A stretch of DNA of 64,000 bases from Caldilineaceae bacterium (GTDB lineage Bacteria; Chloroflexota; Anaerolineae; Caldilineales; Caldilineaceae), in the NCBI GenBank assembly GCA_958295845.1, contig OY282376.1:3981022-4045021 (forward strand), written 5' to 3'. The notes under the pieces were generated by a model, which did no database searches, was not told the origin of the DNA, and was given only the letters and a program-made list of their open reading frames with translations. Position numbers and translations under genes: made by a program. Positions 27,142-36,262 of the stretch are shown piece after piece (the stretch's first letter is position 1; each line of letters opens with the position of its first letter).

Positions 27142-27945
27142 CTAGCCGCGTTCACGATCCTGAGAAAAATCATAGTCGGACATATCCGGCGTGAAACCGC
27201 GCAGCGTCCAGCCGCCGTCCACGTAAATGATCTGGCCGGTGACCATCGCGGCGTCTTCGCTTGCCAGAAAGACGCAGACCCCTACGTAGTCCTCCACAGT
27301 GGCGACGCGGCCTGCGGGCGTGATCGCCCTCCACTTCTGTTCGTAGTCGGGATCATAGCCGCGGTTGCGCTCGGTGCTGGTGGCCGTCGGCGCGATGGCG
27401 TTGACGCGCACCTCAGGCGCCAGTTCGAGCGCCAGTTGCCGGGTGAGCGCCTCCAGCCCGCCCTTGGCCATCGTGTAGCTCGAGTGCGCCGGGATCATCA
27501 GCTTGGCCGCGATGGAGCTGATATTGATGATCGAGCCGCTGCCCTGCGCCTGCATCTTGCGGGCAGCCGCGACCGAGCCGAAAAAAGGGCCGCGCAGATT
27601 GGTATCGACCACGTCGTTGAAGTCCTCCTCAGTAATCTCGAAGGCGTGACCGAAACGGGTGCGGGCCGCGTTGTTGACCAACACATCCAGCCGTCCAAAA
27701 CGCGCGCAGACGGCGTCCACCAGCTGCTCGAACGCCGTTTTCGAACCGATATCGGCCTGAAATGGCTCGGCCTCCCCGGCCGCCTCCCGTATGCGGGTGC
27801 ACGTGCTTTGTGCGCCGTCGGAATCCGTCTTGTAGTTGACGGCGACCCGCGCCCCGGCCGCGGCCAGGCCGACCGCCAGCCCCTGGCCGATCCCTTTGCT
27901 CGCCCCTGTGACCAGCGCCACCTTTCCCGAAAGTTTACCTTGCAT
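27142..27945 (-). CDS. SDR-family NAD(P)-dependent oxidoreductase
   Basis: The 267-residue classical short-chain dehydrogenase has TGASKGIG near 14-21, VLVNNAART (NNAG variant), the catalytic Ser in NISSIAAK and Tyr/Lys in YTMAK, and the ending TGQIIYVDGGW. AAAGG precedes the ATG. It follows the TIM-barrel protein at 27998-28855 by 52 bases on the same strand, so both may act on one sugar. The substrate is not predictable. Confidence 0.88.
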   Translation of the reverse strand: MQGKLSGKVALVTGASKGIGQGLAVGLAAAGARVAVNYKTDSDGAQSTCTRIREAAGEAEPFQADIGSKTAFEQLVDAVCARFGRLDVLVNNAARTRFGHAFEITEEDFNDVVDTNLRGPFFGSVAAARKMQAQGSGSIINISSIAAKLMIPAHSSYTMAKGGLEALTRQLALELAPEVRVNAIAPTATSTERNRGYDPDYEQKWRAITPAGRVATVEDYVGVCVFLASEDAAMVTGQIIYVDGGWTLRGFTPDMSDYDFSQDRERG

Positions 27946-27997
27946 AGCGTTACCTTTGTTGCCAGCGGCTGATTCCGTTCCTATCCCCTATCCGCTC

Positions 27998-28855
27998 TTA
28001 TATCGTTGCGCCGACCTCGTTGGCGATGCCGCGAATGAAGTCGCCCACCTCTTTGTACTCCGGCTCGGTCGCCAGATGCTCGATGATCAGCGGCATATCC
28101 GGCGACAGCCGCTCGATCCGAGAAACGTAAGTGCGATAGTCCAATACCCCCCGGCCCGGCAGCACCTCCTCGATGGCAACGGTGCGCGCGTCGAGCGCAA
28201 AGTGGATGTCCTTGGCATGACAGGAGCGGATCCAAGGGCCCAGAATGTCGAAGCACCTGTTCAGCAGATCGGTCGTCGCATAATAGATGCGCGGCTCGCG
28301 CACCGCGTTGGCCGGGTCGAGATGGACGCCCAGCCCGGGATGATCGATCGCTTCGAGCAGTGTAAGATAGATCTCAGGCCCGTCCAGCAGAGTCCAGGGC
28401 GACATTTCCAGGGTCAGCTTGGTGCGCCGCGGTTCGACCTCGGTCAGAACCTGCCGCACCCACTCGACAACCGCCTCGAAGCCTTCCTCGCTGAAGTTTT
28501 GCGGATGGTGCCCTACATGAGAGTCCCAGTTGTCGCTGCCGTCATAGGAGCCGACAACTGTCGCGCAACAGACGGCCTCCAGCTCATCAGCCAGGGCAAG
28601 CCTCTCCGCGATCGTGTTCCGATTGGCGCGCCGTTTGTCCACGTCCGGGTGGAGCGGATTGACCCAGGCGGCCACCTCCCCTATCACGATATCGGCCTCG
28701 CCGAACGCTCGCTTGATGTCGCGAATCCGGTCTCGGTCGCCTACTGCCACCTCCGGGCAGGGCGCGGCCCGATAGCCCTGCCGCCTGCACTCCCCCACAT
28801 GCGCATCAGGGTCCTCAGTCCCCAGATAATCGCCAATCGTCGCCCCAAGCCTCAT
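27998..28855 (-). CDS. Sugar phosphate isomerase/epimerase-like TIM-barrel protein
   Basis: The 285-residue product is a second intact AP_endonuc_2-type TIM barrel. The ligand set is visible as Glu (KLTLEMSPW), Asp (VHLDPANAV), His (SCHAKDIHF) and Glu (LIIEHLAT). GGAG lies close before the ATG. It is the upstream partner of the SDR at 27142-27945. Upstream lies the fused gene remnant at 28931-29213, so transcription probably starts in that relic or just after it. Confidence 0.82.
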   Translation of the reverse strand: MRLGATIGDYLGTEDPDAHVGECRRQGYRAAPCPEVAVGDRDRIRDIKRAFGEADIVIGEVAAWVNPLHPDVDKRRANRNTIAERLALADELEAVCCATVVGSYDGSDNWDSHVGHHPQNFSEEGFEAVVEWVRQVLTEVEPRRTKLTLEMSPWTLLDGPEIYLTLLEAIDHPGLGVHLDPANAVREPRIYYATTDLLNRCFDILGPWIRSCHAKDIHFALDARTVAIEEVLPGRGVLDYRTYVSRIERLSPDMPLIIEHLATEPEYKEVGDFIRGIANEVGATI

Positions 28856-28930
28856 TGGAAAACTCCATCACATGTCGCGTAAGACTCATTGCACAAAGAA
28901 ATACGCAATCAAGGTACGCCATGCAGTTTG

Positions 28931-29041
28931 TCAGCCTCTGATGCCGCTCATCACCTCCACTTGGGTGAAGTAGCGTTGGGCAAAGAAAAACACGAGCTTG
29001 GGCGGCATTGTCATCAGTAGCGAGACTGCCATGATGTGGCT
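28931..29041 (-). pseudogene. C-terminal remnant of a carbohydrate ABC transporter permease (MalG-like)
   Basis: The minus-strand frame ends with IMAVSLLMTMPPKLVFFFAQ followed by RYFTQVEVMSGIRG and a stop. This is the characteristic end of MalG-type sugar ABC permeases (a P-P-x-x-V-F-F motif, then QRYF and a G-x-K/R-G tail). Only about 36 residues remain. Directly upstream the sequence becomes a different gene (29046-29213) in another frame, so a deletion has joined two genes. Confidence 0.7.
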
Positions 29042-29045
29042 CCGC

Positions 29046-29213
29046 GCCGCCAGGGCCGACAACAACGCCAACGGCCTCGAACTGCTCTTCTGTCGGCCTG
29101 CCAGGGTCTTTGACCTCGACAGGACATCGCCCATCGACCACCTGGACAAAGTCCGGGTAGGCGTCGGCCAGTCCACCTGGCGCGCTCAGATAGAGAACTT
29201 TCGTCGCACACAT
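29046..29213 (-). pseudogene. N-terminal remnant of a D-2-hydroxyacid dehydrogenase
   Basis: About 56 residues, from MCATKVLYLSAPGGLADAYP to EAVGVVVGPGG, align without gaps to the start of the intact dehydrogenase at 24502-25467 (KVLYLRAPSGLDDAYPDF... VVIDPGG). The match stops abruptly where the permease remnant begins. It is therefore a truncated paralogue, not a functional gene, although the frame continues open into the junk beyond. Confidence 0.75.
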
Positions 29214-29764
29214 ATCCTGGATGTTGAAGAGAGCGAAAAAGACAGAGGCCTGCAAGAAGAGAGAATACCCCGCTTCTCATTACCGTACACATTGTTTCCA
29301 TCTCACCCGCATGACGGAAAACCGTCGGAACTGCGGATGGATTTCCAGTATAGGAGGTCAGCCGACCCTAGTCAACCGCGTCCCGCGGGGCAGGCATCTT
29401 GCAGCCAGGGGTGGATTTTCGCCCTTTGACCTCGATTCAGAAATATGCTATAAACCTACTCATGAGCAGGCTGTGTACCTAACAGGGTGCGACCCAAGGT
29501 CGGGGTGAGTTACTTGACAAACCGCCGAGCGGCATTACTGAAAACGACAACTTGCTGGCTCTGAGCCTCGCCCCATTCTCAATTTACGCCACATTACAAC
29601 TGAAAAAAGCCCTGCCAAGCCGGTCGCCTCCAAGTTGAGAGAACTGCCTGTTCGGCAAAATGAGTCGGTCTGCCTGACATCGGTCATGGTTTCACGGCTC
29701 AGCCGGCCCGAAACGGAGTCGCTCAGAGTATTTCGAAAAGCCCCATCCAAAGAAGGCGGCAGAC
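29214..29764. other. Intergenic region upstream of the sialidase gene
   Basis: I see no supported gene, RNA or repeat in these 551 bases between the dehydrogenase remnant (minus) and the sialidase gene (plus). It should contain the promoter of the plus-strand run that starts at 29765. Confidence 0.45.
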
Positions 29765-31054
29765 ATGAGCAATGTACCAATGACCCGGCCGGAGGAGATG
29801 CTGGCCTTCCACGACGGACAGTTCCCCGGAAACGCCTTCGTCGGCCTCGAAGGCGGCCGCATCCTCTTCAGCAATGGCACACACTTCTCCGTCAGCGGCG
29901 ACGGCGGCATCACCTGGAGCGAGCCTTACGCCGGCCTGGACGAAAACGGCGACCCGCTCACACTCAGGAACTGTTCACTCGTGCCACTCTCCAACGGCGC
30001 CATCGGCATGGCGACCAAGCGCACCAGGCCAGGCACGACCCGCCTGTACGAGTCACAGATGGTCTTCAGGCGCTCCGAAGACGAAGGCAAAACGTGGTCC
30101 GCCCTCACCCTCATGAACCACTGGATGCTGGCCGCCCACGCCCTCAACGACACCATGATCCGCACCCAGTCCGGCCGCATCCTCCTTCCCGTCTACTTCG
30201 GCATCGGCCAGGGTGGCTTTCACCAGGAGGGGGCGCCATTTCCAGGCGGCTACGTCAAGGGCAAATTCGTCTCGACAAGCGCGCACTTCTACGATCCCCA
30301 CTTCACCGCCAGCTATGTCATTTACAGCGATGACGAGGGCGAGACATGGCAGAAGAACAGCGACGGAGAGCTGCTCATCATCATGGAGTACGGCGGACGA
30401 TGGGAACTGACCAACGAGCCGACCCTTGTGGAGTATGCCCCCGGCAAACTGCTCATGATCCTGCGCACACGGCTGGGACGCATGTACCAGGCCTGGTCTG
30501 AGGACGACGGCGACACCTGGACCCGCCCCGAACCAACGCAACTGGCCGGCACGCAGGCCCCGGCCCAGATCCGCAAGTTCCCGGGAACGGGGCACCTCCT
30601 CGTCGTCTGGACCCAGCAGAGCGAGCAGGAGATCAAGCGGGGCCTGATTCGCACACGCCTGTCGACCGCTATCAGCCGCAATCAGGGCCGCATCTGGGAA
30701 CACTTCCAGAACCTGGAATCCATTCACGAAGAGACCCATGTCGAGCCCGGCCCTCTCTATACCGTCCGTCCGGAGGGAGCATACGGCGCGCCGGGGGGCG
30801 CAGTCGTTTGCGACGTCGACTCCGTACAACCGCTGCCGGAGGGATACGGAATGTGGTCCTATCCGGCCGTTATCGTCGCTGAAGACCGGGTCCTGATCCA
30901 GTACAACTACTTTGATGACGACATTGCAGGCGAGCGGTCGCGCGGCCACCGGGTGAAAGTGCTCCCCTTGTCCTGGTTCTACGGAGGCCAGGACCCGACC
31001 GGCGAGAATGCGACGCTGTCTCGGATTGAAGGGCACGTTCGGGGGGAATTGTAA
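29765..31054 (+). CDS. Sialidase-family (BNR/Asp-box) protein
   Basis: The 429-residue protein is a six-bladed propeller of the exo-alpha-sialidase superfamily. Four Asp boxes of the S-x-D-x-G-x-T-W type are visible: SGDGGITWSE, SEDEGKTWSA, SDDEGETWQK and SEDDGDTWTR. No signal peptide is apparent, so it may be cytoplasmic. AAGGCGG precedes the ATG. Superfamily members include true sialidases but also other glycosidases and lectins. I cannot see the catalytic arginine triad with certainty, so sialic acid specificity is unproven. It starts a plus-strand run with another sialidase-like gene. Confidence 0.83.
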   Translation: MSNVPMTRPEEMLAFHDGQFPGNAFVGLEGGRILFSNGTHFSVSGDGGITWSEPYAGLDENGDPLTLRNCSLVPLSNGAIGMATKRTRPGTTRLYESQMVFRRSEDEGKTWSALTLMNHWMLAAHALNDTMIRTQSGRILLPVYFGIGQGGFHQEGAPFPGGYVKGKFVSTSAHFYDPHFTASYVIYSDDEGETWQKNSDGELLIIMEYGGRWELTNEPTLVEYAPGKLLMILRTRLGRMYQAWSEDDGDTWTRPEPTQLAGTQAPAQIRKFPGTGHLLVVWTQQSEQEIKRGLIRTRLSTAISRNQGRIWEHFQNLESIHEETHVEPGPLYTVRPEGAYGAPGGAVVCDVDSVQPLPEGYGMWSYPAVIVAEDRVLIQYNYFDDDIAGERSRGHRVKVLPLSWFYGGQDPTGENATLSRIEGHVRGEL

Positions 31055-31127
31055 GGCCTGAGCGGAGCACTTCCGACAGCTACACTGGCAGTTGGCTAAT
31101 CGAAGTATCCACGGGAGGCATATCGTC

Positions 31128-32369
31128 ATGGCACAGCAATTAGATTTGGGAGGCCTGCGATTCACCGCTGGGACGCCGCGCATCGTAGCCGAAGGCCTCG
31201 GATTCTGCTGGTATCCCAGCATACGCCGGTTCTCCACAGGCCAGCTGATAGTCTCGTACAGCAAGAACCCCGATTCAGGCGAAAACCTGACAAACGTCAA
31301 CGGGATATCGCTTTCGAAAGACGAAGGGGCGACATGGACGCGCCATGCCGATGTATCCGGCCTTAACGGGCGGTTGAACATCAGCCTGCCCGACGGCTCG
31401 CTGGTCGGCCCCAACCAGCCGTACAAGCCGGAGCCGCTGGGCCAGTGGCGCACTTTCGTGGGACATTACGGACGCATCGAAAAGGGTGGACAGCAGTATG
31501 CCGTCGAATTGTGGGGCGCGCGCATTGAAGGTCTGCCGCGTGACGTGAAGGCCCGCACCGTGCAAAGCCCCACCCGCTGGGCCGAGCTTTCCCCCTTTCT
31601 CGACATCATCGAACTGGAGCCGGGCCGCTATCTCTCCACCACCTATATGACCTTCGCTGGCGACGAGCGCTACACGACCGTGGTCCTGGTCTCAGAGGAT
31701 GAAGGCCGCAACTGGCGTTACCTCTCCACCGTCTGCGGCGCTGAGGCCGGCGCTGACTCCTGGGAAGGCTTTTGTGAAGCCTCCCTCGTGCGCCTTGAGG
31801 ACGGAGACCTGATGTGTGTGGGCCGCATGGGCGGCGGGCGCGATCAACTGCTGGCGCGCGCCTACTCCAGCGATGAAGGCAAGACCTGGTCCCCCATCGA
31901 CCGCCTGCCGGCCTGGGGTGTGCTGCCCGATGTAAAGCGCCTGAGCAACGGCGCTCTGGTGATCTCGACCGGCCGCCCGGGACTTTTCATCTGGTTCTCG
32001 ACCGACCCGCGCGGCGAACATTGGGAGCCGTTCGACATCATGGCCCACCACAACGCCGAGATGGACGAAGCCCATCAAATCAGCTCCGGCAAGTACGGGC
32101 TGGAGCCGGTCACCAGGGACAAGTACTACACCGTCCATCACCATTTCGACCAGCCGGACCAGACTACTTCCTACACTTCCATGCTGGAGGTAGAACCAGG
32201 CCGGCTGTTTGTGGTTTACGACCGCATGCCCTATGGCTGGATGCCGGTGCCAACAGACGCCGAAGTCCGCAGCCGCATCCTTGCGCGCTATCCCACCTCC
32301 ACACTGCCGCCGGACAGCATGACGCCGGACGAACGGGAACGCATCTATCTACTGGAGTTGAATCTGTAA
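31128..32369 (+). CDS. Sialidase-family (BNR/Asp-box) protein
   Basis: I start this gene at MAQQLDLGGLRFTAG, which has GGGAGG at good spacing; the frame is open for 12 codons upstream. The product is about 413 residues. Asp boxes appear as SKDEGATWTR, SEDEGRNWRY and SSDEGKTWSP. The N-terminal WYPSIRRFSTGQLIVSYS occupies the place of the first sialidase arginine region. No secretion signal is evident. It lies 73 bases after the previous sialidase-like gene and before an ABC binding protein, suggesting joint glycan uptake and trimming. Confidence 0.82.
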   Translation: MAQQLDLGGLRFTAGTPRIVAEGLGFCWYPSIRRFSTGQLIVSYSKNPDSGENLTNVNGISLSKDEGATWTRHADVSGLNGRLNISLPDGSLVGPNQPYKPEPLGQWRTFVGHYGRIEKGGQQYAVELWGARIEGLPRDVKARTVQSPTRWAELSPFLDIIELEPGRYLSTTYMTFAGDERYTTVVLVSEDEGRNWRYLSTVCGAEAGADSWEGFCEASLVRLEDGDLMCVGRMGGGRDQLLARAYSSDEGKTWSPIDRLPAWGVLPDVKRLSNGALVISTGRPGLFIWFSTDPRGEHWEPFDIMAHHNAEMDEAHQISSGKYGLEPVTRDKYYTVHHHFDQPDQTTSYTSMLEVEPGRLFVVYDRMPYGWMPVPTDAEVRSRILARYPTSTLPPDSMTPDERERIYLLELNL

Positions 32370-32541
32370 CGGCATTGTCAACGTAGGATCCCATATCCAG
32401 CGCTGTTTGGAGGTCGAACACCGGTCAGGAGGAGCCAATGCACTCTAACGAAGTTAACTCGCCTGATTCAAGCAATGTGGATGATTCACTACGTGTATCA
32501 CAGTATCTGCGACGGTCACAGTAGAACTCAGGAGGAAAAAC

Positions 32542-34245
32542 ATGCAACGCTTTGAGTCCAACGATTTCTCCCGCCGTAACTTCCTCAAAGGATCCGTCAT
32601 CGCCGCTGCCGGCGGCCTTCTGGCGGCCTGCGCACCGGCTGCCGCACCTGCAGGAGAAGCGCCTGCCGCAGACGAAGGTGACGCCATGGCATCGGATCGC
32701 ATGGGCGGCACGCTAGTCTTCGGCTATCCCCAGAAGACCAGCTACCAGGACCTGCTGGCGATGGAACACAATGCCGGCAACAGGCGATACTACCTCGTCG
32801 GTCTGACGCACAACTGCCTGGTCAACATCAGTACCGACTACACGACGTGGTTGCCCGAACTGGCCGAAAACTGGGAGTTCGACGGCAATGACGCGACCTT
32901 CAATCTGCGCCAGGGCGTCAAGTGGCACGACGGCGAGCCGTTCACGTCGGCCGACGTGGAGTTTACGATCGGACGCCTTGTCGGCCACCCGAACGTCAAC
33001 CAGTGGAACGGCGTGCGCCACTTCAAGGGCATCATCGAAGGCATGACAGAGTTCTCCGAAGGTGAGGCCGACGCGGTGACCGGGATTTCGGCGCCTGACG
33101 ACCATACAATCGTCTTCCACATGACCAACCCCTATCGCGCCGCATTCCTGGAGAAGCTCCTCAACTTCCCCATCATGCCCAAACATCTCCTGAGCCAGTA
33201 TCCGGAGGAACAGTGGGGCATCGACGAGCAGGGGCAGCAGGGGTTGAAGAACACGCCGTACGCCAAGGAGCAGGGCATCGGCACCGGCCCCTTCAAAGTC
33301 AGCAACTACATCCCCGATCAGATCGTCGAGTACGAACCGTTCGACGACTACTGGGGCGGGAAGCCGCAGCTGGATAAACTGGCCTTCGTCCCCTATACCG
33401 ACCAGTTGGCAATGGCCGCCGCGGTGGAGAAGGGCGAATGCCACATCGCCATCCGTACGCCGCAGTCGGAGTACGAACGCTTCCAGGGGATGGACCACGT
33501 CGACATCGTGCTCAACCACGGCCCCAGCGCCTTTGCCTGGTACCACAACCTGCGCTACGTCCTCAACGACAAACGCGTCCGCCAGGGCCTGAGCCTGGCG
33601 CTGGACCGCGAGCAGATCGCCAAAGACTTCTTCTTCGGCACCGTCGAGGGCGCCAAGGCGCCGCTCTGGTATGGCGACTACGGCATCAGCCCCGATTCGG
33701 CCCAGTGGTACGAGTACAACCCGGAAAGGGCCCGCCAACTGCTGGAGGAAGGCGGTTGGGATTTCGATTACACGTTCCGCCTGGGGATGTCTTCGCTCTC
33801 GCCAACCTATGAACCTCTCTATGCGATATTGCGGGAAATGTGGGATGCAGTCGGTGTCAAGACCGAATTCCACGTCATGGCCGCCGAGTACACCAACATC
33901 CTCAACAATCCTCCTCACGACTTCGATACGCTCTTCAGCGGTTATGGTTGGGGCCTGACACCTGGCGGCTTCATCCACAACTTCACCGACCCCCGTTGGG
34001 GAGACGTCGATGAAGAGGGCGTGGCAATGGTCGATGAGCTGATCCTCATTGAAGACCCGGAAGAGCTGCGCGAAGGCGCGTTGCGGCTGCAAGAGTATGC
34101 CGCCGACCTCCAGCGCCACTGTGTAATCGCCCAGGTTCCCGGCATTCATGTGGTAAGCAAGCAGGTGCAGAACGGCACCGTCGTTCCCGTTTACGGACCG
34201 CGCACCAGCTGGATCGACTGGGTAAACGTCTACGTGTCGGCGTAG
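32542..34245 (+). CDS. ABC transporter substrate-binding lipoprotein, family 5 (Opp/Dpp type)
   Basis: The 567-residue protein begins with a twin-arginine motif (SRRNFLKGS) followed by a hydrophobic stretch and the lipobox LLAAC, so it is likely a Tat-exported lipoprotein. The family-5 core follows: LAENWEFDGNDATFNLRQGV, KWHDGEPFTSADVEFTIGRL and DKRVRQGLSLALDREQIA. Family-5 proteins bind oligopeptides, but in many bacteria also oligosaccharides. AGGAGG precedes the ATG. Two permease genes follow, separated by a strong hairpin. Confidence 0.92.
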   Translation: MQRFESNDFSRRNFLKGSVIAAAGGLLAACAPAAAPAGEAPAADEGDAMASDRMGGTLVFGYPQKTSYQDLLAMEHNAGNRRYYLVGLTHNCLVNISTDYTTWLPELAENWEFDGNDATFNLRQGVKWHDGEPFTSADVEFTIGRLVGHPNVNQWNGVRHFKGIIEGMTEFSEGEADAVTGISAPDDHTIVFHMTNPYRAAFLEKLLNFPIMPKHLLSQYPEEQWGIDEQGQQGLKNTPYAKEQGIGTGPFKVSNYIPDQIVEYEPFDDYWGGKPQLDKLAFVPYTDQLAMAAAVEKGECHIAIRTPQSEYERFQGMDHVDIVLNHGPSAFAWYHNLRYVLNDKRVRQGLSLALDREQIAKDFFFGTVEGAKAPLWYGDYGISPDSAQWYEYNPERARQLLEEGGWDFDYTFRLGMSSLSPTYEPLYAILREMWDAVGVKTEFHVMAAEYTNILNNPPHDFDTLFSGYGWGLTPGGFIHNFTDPRWGDVDEEGVAMVDELILIEDPEELREGALRLQEYAADLQRHCVIAQVPGIHVVSKQVQNGTVVPVYGPRTSWIDWVNVYVSA

Positions 34246-34285
34246 CGTCGCCGGCCGCTGACCACTGAAAGTTCGACCAACTACA

Positions 34286-34318
34286 GGTCCTCCGAGGTCG
34301 TGAAGGCCTCGGAGGACC
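34286..34318 (+). terminator. Strong hairpin between binding-protein and permease genes
   Basis: A perfect 12-bp inverted repeat (GGTCCTCCGAGG / CCTCGGAGGACC, 9-base loop) ends 18 bases before the permease ATG. It lacks a T run. Such hairpins after binding-protein genes usually stabilise the upstream mRNA or attenuate read-through, so that the binding protein exceeds the permeases. Confidence 0.6.
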
Positions 34319-34336
34319 GGCACTCAAGAAACAGAC

Positions 34337-35305
34337 ATGTCAACTTACGTTCTGCGCCGTATACTTCTTGTCTTCCCTCTCCTTCTCGGCGCTACAATTA
34401 TCAACTATACAATTTTCGCTTTGTCTCCGGGGGATCCGGTTTCCGCCATGATCGACCCCTTTGAGTTGAGCGCCATGACGGAAGAGGACCTGCAAGAAGC
34501 GCGCGAGGCCTTGGGCCTGAATAGACCGATTCCGGTCCGCTACCTGCTCTGGCTTGGAGAGGCGATTCGGGGCAACCTGGGCTACTCTATCTGGTTCAAC
34601 ACGCCAGTGTTCGAGGTGATGTTGCGCGCGCTGGGCAACAGTATGCCGGTGATGATCTTCGCAATCCTGGTGTCTACCATTGCGGGGATCACCTTGGGCA
34701 TCATCTCCGCGCTGAAGCCCTATTCGTTTCTCGACAGCATACTGACCACGTTCGCCTTTGCGGGTGTGGCTGTCCCAGGTTTTTTCTTCGCGTTGCTTCT
34801 GATCTATGCGGTGGCAATCCGTTTGGATCTCCTGCCGACTGGCGGCGTTACCACTCCGGGCCTGGATCCCTCCTTTAAGGACCGCTTTGCGCACATCATC
34901 CTACCCGGTTTTGCCTTGGCCTATGAGTCGACCGGCAGCCTGCTGCGCTATACAAGGTCGAGCCTGCTGGAAGTTCTCAGCCTGGATTACATGACTACGG
35001 CACGCGCAAAGGGCCTGGTCGAGCGCGTCGTAATCCTGCGTCATGGCCTGCGCAACGCGCTGTTACCGATCATAACCATTCTTGGACTGCGTCTTCCGAG
35101 CATGTTTGGCGGGGCTGTGCTTATCGAAACTGTGTTCAACTACCCCGGTGTCGGCCTGACCTTAGTGCAGGCCGTCAACATGCGAGACTATCCCCTGATG
35201 ATGGGCGGCGTCCTGATAACGGCGATCCTGGTCCTGTTGAGCAACTTGCTGGCCGACCTGCTCTACACCGTGGCCGACCCGCGCATCCGCTATGAAGAAA
35301 GCTGA
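34337..35305 (+). CDS. ABC transporter permease (OppB/DppB family)
   Basis: The 322-residue integral membrane protein starts MSTYVLRRILLVFPLLLGAT and has the DppB-type features FALSPGDPVSAM, LGLNRPIPVRYLLWLGEAIRGNLG and an EAA-like loop (DYMTTARAKGLVERVVILRHGLRNALLP) that contacts the ATPase. It ends LADLLYTVADPRIRYE. It forms the translocation pore with the next gene product, five bases downstream. No ATPase gene belongs to this cluster. Confidence 0.93.
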   Translation: MSTYVLRRILLVFPLLLGATIINYTIFALSPGDPVSAMIDPFELSAMTEEDLQEAREALGLNRPIPVRYLLWLGEAIRGNLGYSIWFNTPVFEVMLRALGNSMPVMIFAILVSTIAGITLGIISALKPYSFLDSILTTFAFAGVAVPGFFFALLLIYAVAIRLDLLPTGGVTTPGLDPSFKDRFAHIILPGFALAYESTGSLLRYTRSSLLEVLSLDYMTTARAKGLVERVVILRHGLRNALLPIITILGLRLPSMFGGAVLIETVFNYPGVGLTLVQAVNMRDYPLMMGGVLITAILVLLSNLLADLLYTVADPRIRYEES

Positions 35306-35310
35306 GTCTG

Positions 35311-36225
35311 ATGACCGAAAAGCAAGCGGCGATGGCGTCCGAGCAAATCTTTGATGAGCCGCGGAGCTCCTCCTCGGCCAGACTCCGCGCCCGCTTCTGG
35401 CTCCGTTTTCGCCGTCACAGAATGGCGATGGCAAGCCTGGTCTTTCTGGTCGTAATTGTCCTGCTTGCGCTGGCCGCACCCTGGGTGACACAACATCCTC
35501 CGACCGACATTCACTCGGGTCAGGCCCGCGCCGCGCCCAGCGCCCAACACATATTAGGGGGCGACATTGCCGGGCGCGATGTCTGGGCCCGTGTCGTCTA
35601 CGGTGGACGCGTCTCACTCTCTGTTGGGCTCGTAGCTGTCTCAATCTCGATCCTGATCGCAGTGGCCTTGGGGACGCTGGCGGGCTACTATGGCGGTTCG
35701 GTCGATATGATCATCATGCGTGTCACCGACATTGTGATGCTCTTCCCCGTTCTGATCATGATCATGACCGTGGTTTCCATTTTGGGACCCAACATCTTCA
35801 ATGTCATGGCGGTCATAGGTCTCTTTGGGTGGCCAAGCTCCGCCCGCCTGGTGCGCGGCCAGATCCTGACTGTGCGTGAGTGGGACTTTGTCATGGCGGC
35901 GCGCTGTCTGGGCGTGCTCGACCGTAACATTATGTTCAAGCACATCCTGCCGCACGTGCTAGCGCCTTTGCTGGTGGCGGCAACTTTCGGCGTCGCCTCC
36001 GCCATCCTGAGCGAGGCCGGTCTCTCCTTCCTGGGTTTGGGCGTGCTGCCGCCTACACCCTCCTGGGGAAACATGCTCAACGGCGCTCAATCCATCTTCA
36101 TCCTCGAGCGCCACTGGTGGATCTGGCTGCCGCCCGGTATGGCGATCCTGCTCACCGTGCTTGCAATCAACTTCGTCGGCGACGGCTTGCGCGACGCCTT
36201 CGACCCCCGCATGAGTCTCGACTGA
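35311..36225 (+). CDS. ABC transporter permease (OppC/DppC family)
   Basis: The 304-residue protein carries the N-terminal OppC element (FWLRFRRHRMAMASLVFLVVI), HILGGDIAGRDVWARVVYGG and an EAA loop in REWDFVMAARCLGVLDRNIM. It ends INFVGDGLRDAFDPRM, a diagnostic family ending. The start is taken at the ATG six bases after the preceding stop. MASEQIFDE, seven codons later, is an alternative. It pairs with the OppB-type permease. The glycosidase-like gene follows after 37 bases. Confidence 0.93.
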   Translation: MTEKQAAMASEQIFDEPRSSSSARLRARFWLRFRRHRMAMASLVFLVVIVLLALAAPWVTQHPPTDIHSGQARAAPSAQHILGGDIAGRDVWARVVYGGRVSLSVGLVAVSISILIAVALGTLAGYYGGSVDMIIMRVTDIVMLFPVLIMIMTVVSILGPNIFNVMAVIGLFGWPSSARLVRGQILTVREWDFVMAARCLGVLDRNIMFKHILPHVLAPLLVAATFGVASAILSEAGLSFLGLGVLPPTPSWGNMLNGAQSIFILERHWWIWLPPGMAILLTVLAINFVGDGLRDAFDPRMSLD

Positions 36226-36262
36226 CAGGCGCCCATTACTCCTCCACCCGCAAGGAACCAAC

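Noticed and set aside
30053..31453. 466-residue minus-strand frame across two sialidase-like genes
   Set aside because: It crosses a gene boundary and is antisense to Asp-box repeats, so it is a shadow frame.
32713..34323. 536-residue minus-strand frame opposite the binding-protein gene
   Set aside because: It is antisense to a clear family-5 binding protein and lacks family motifs.
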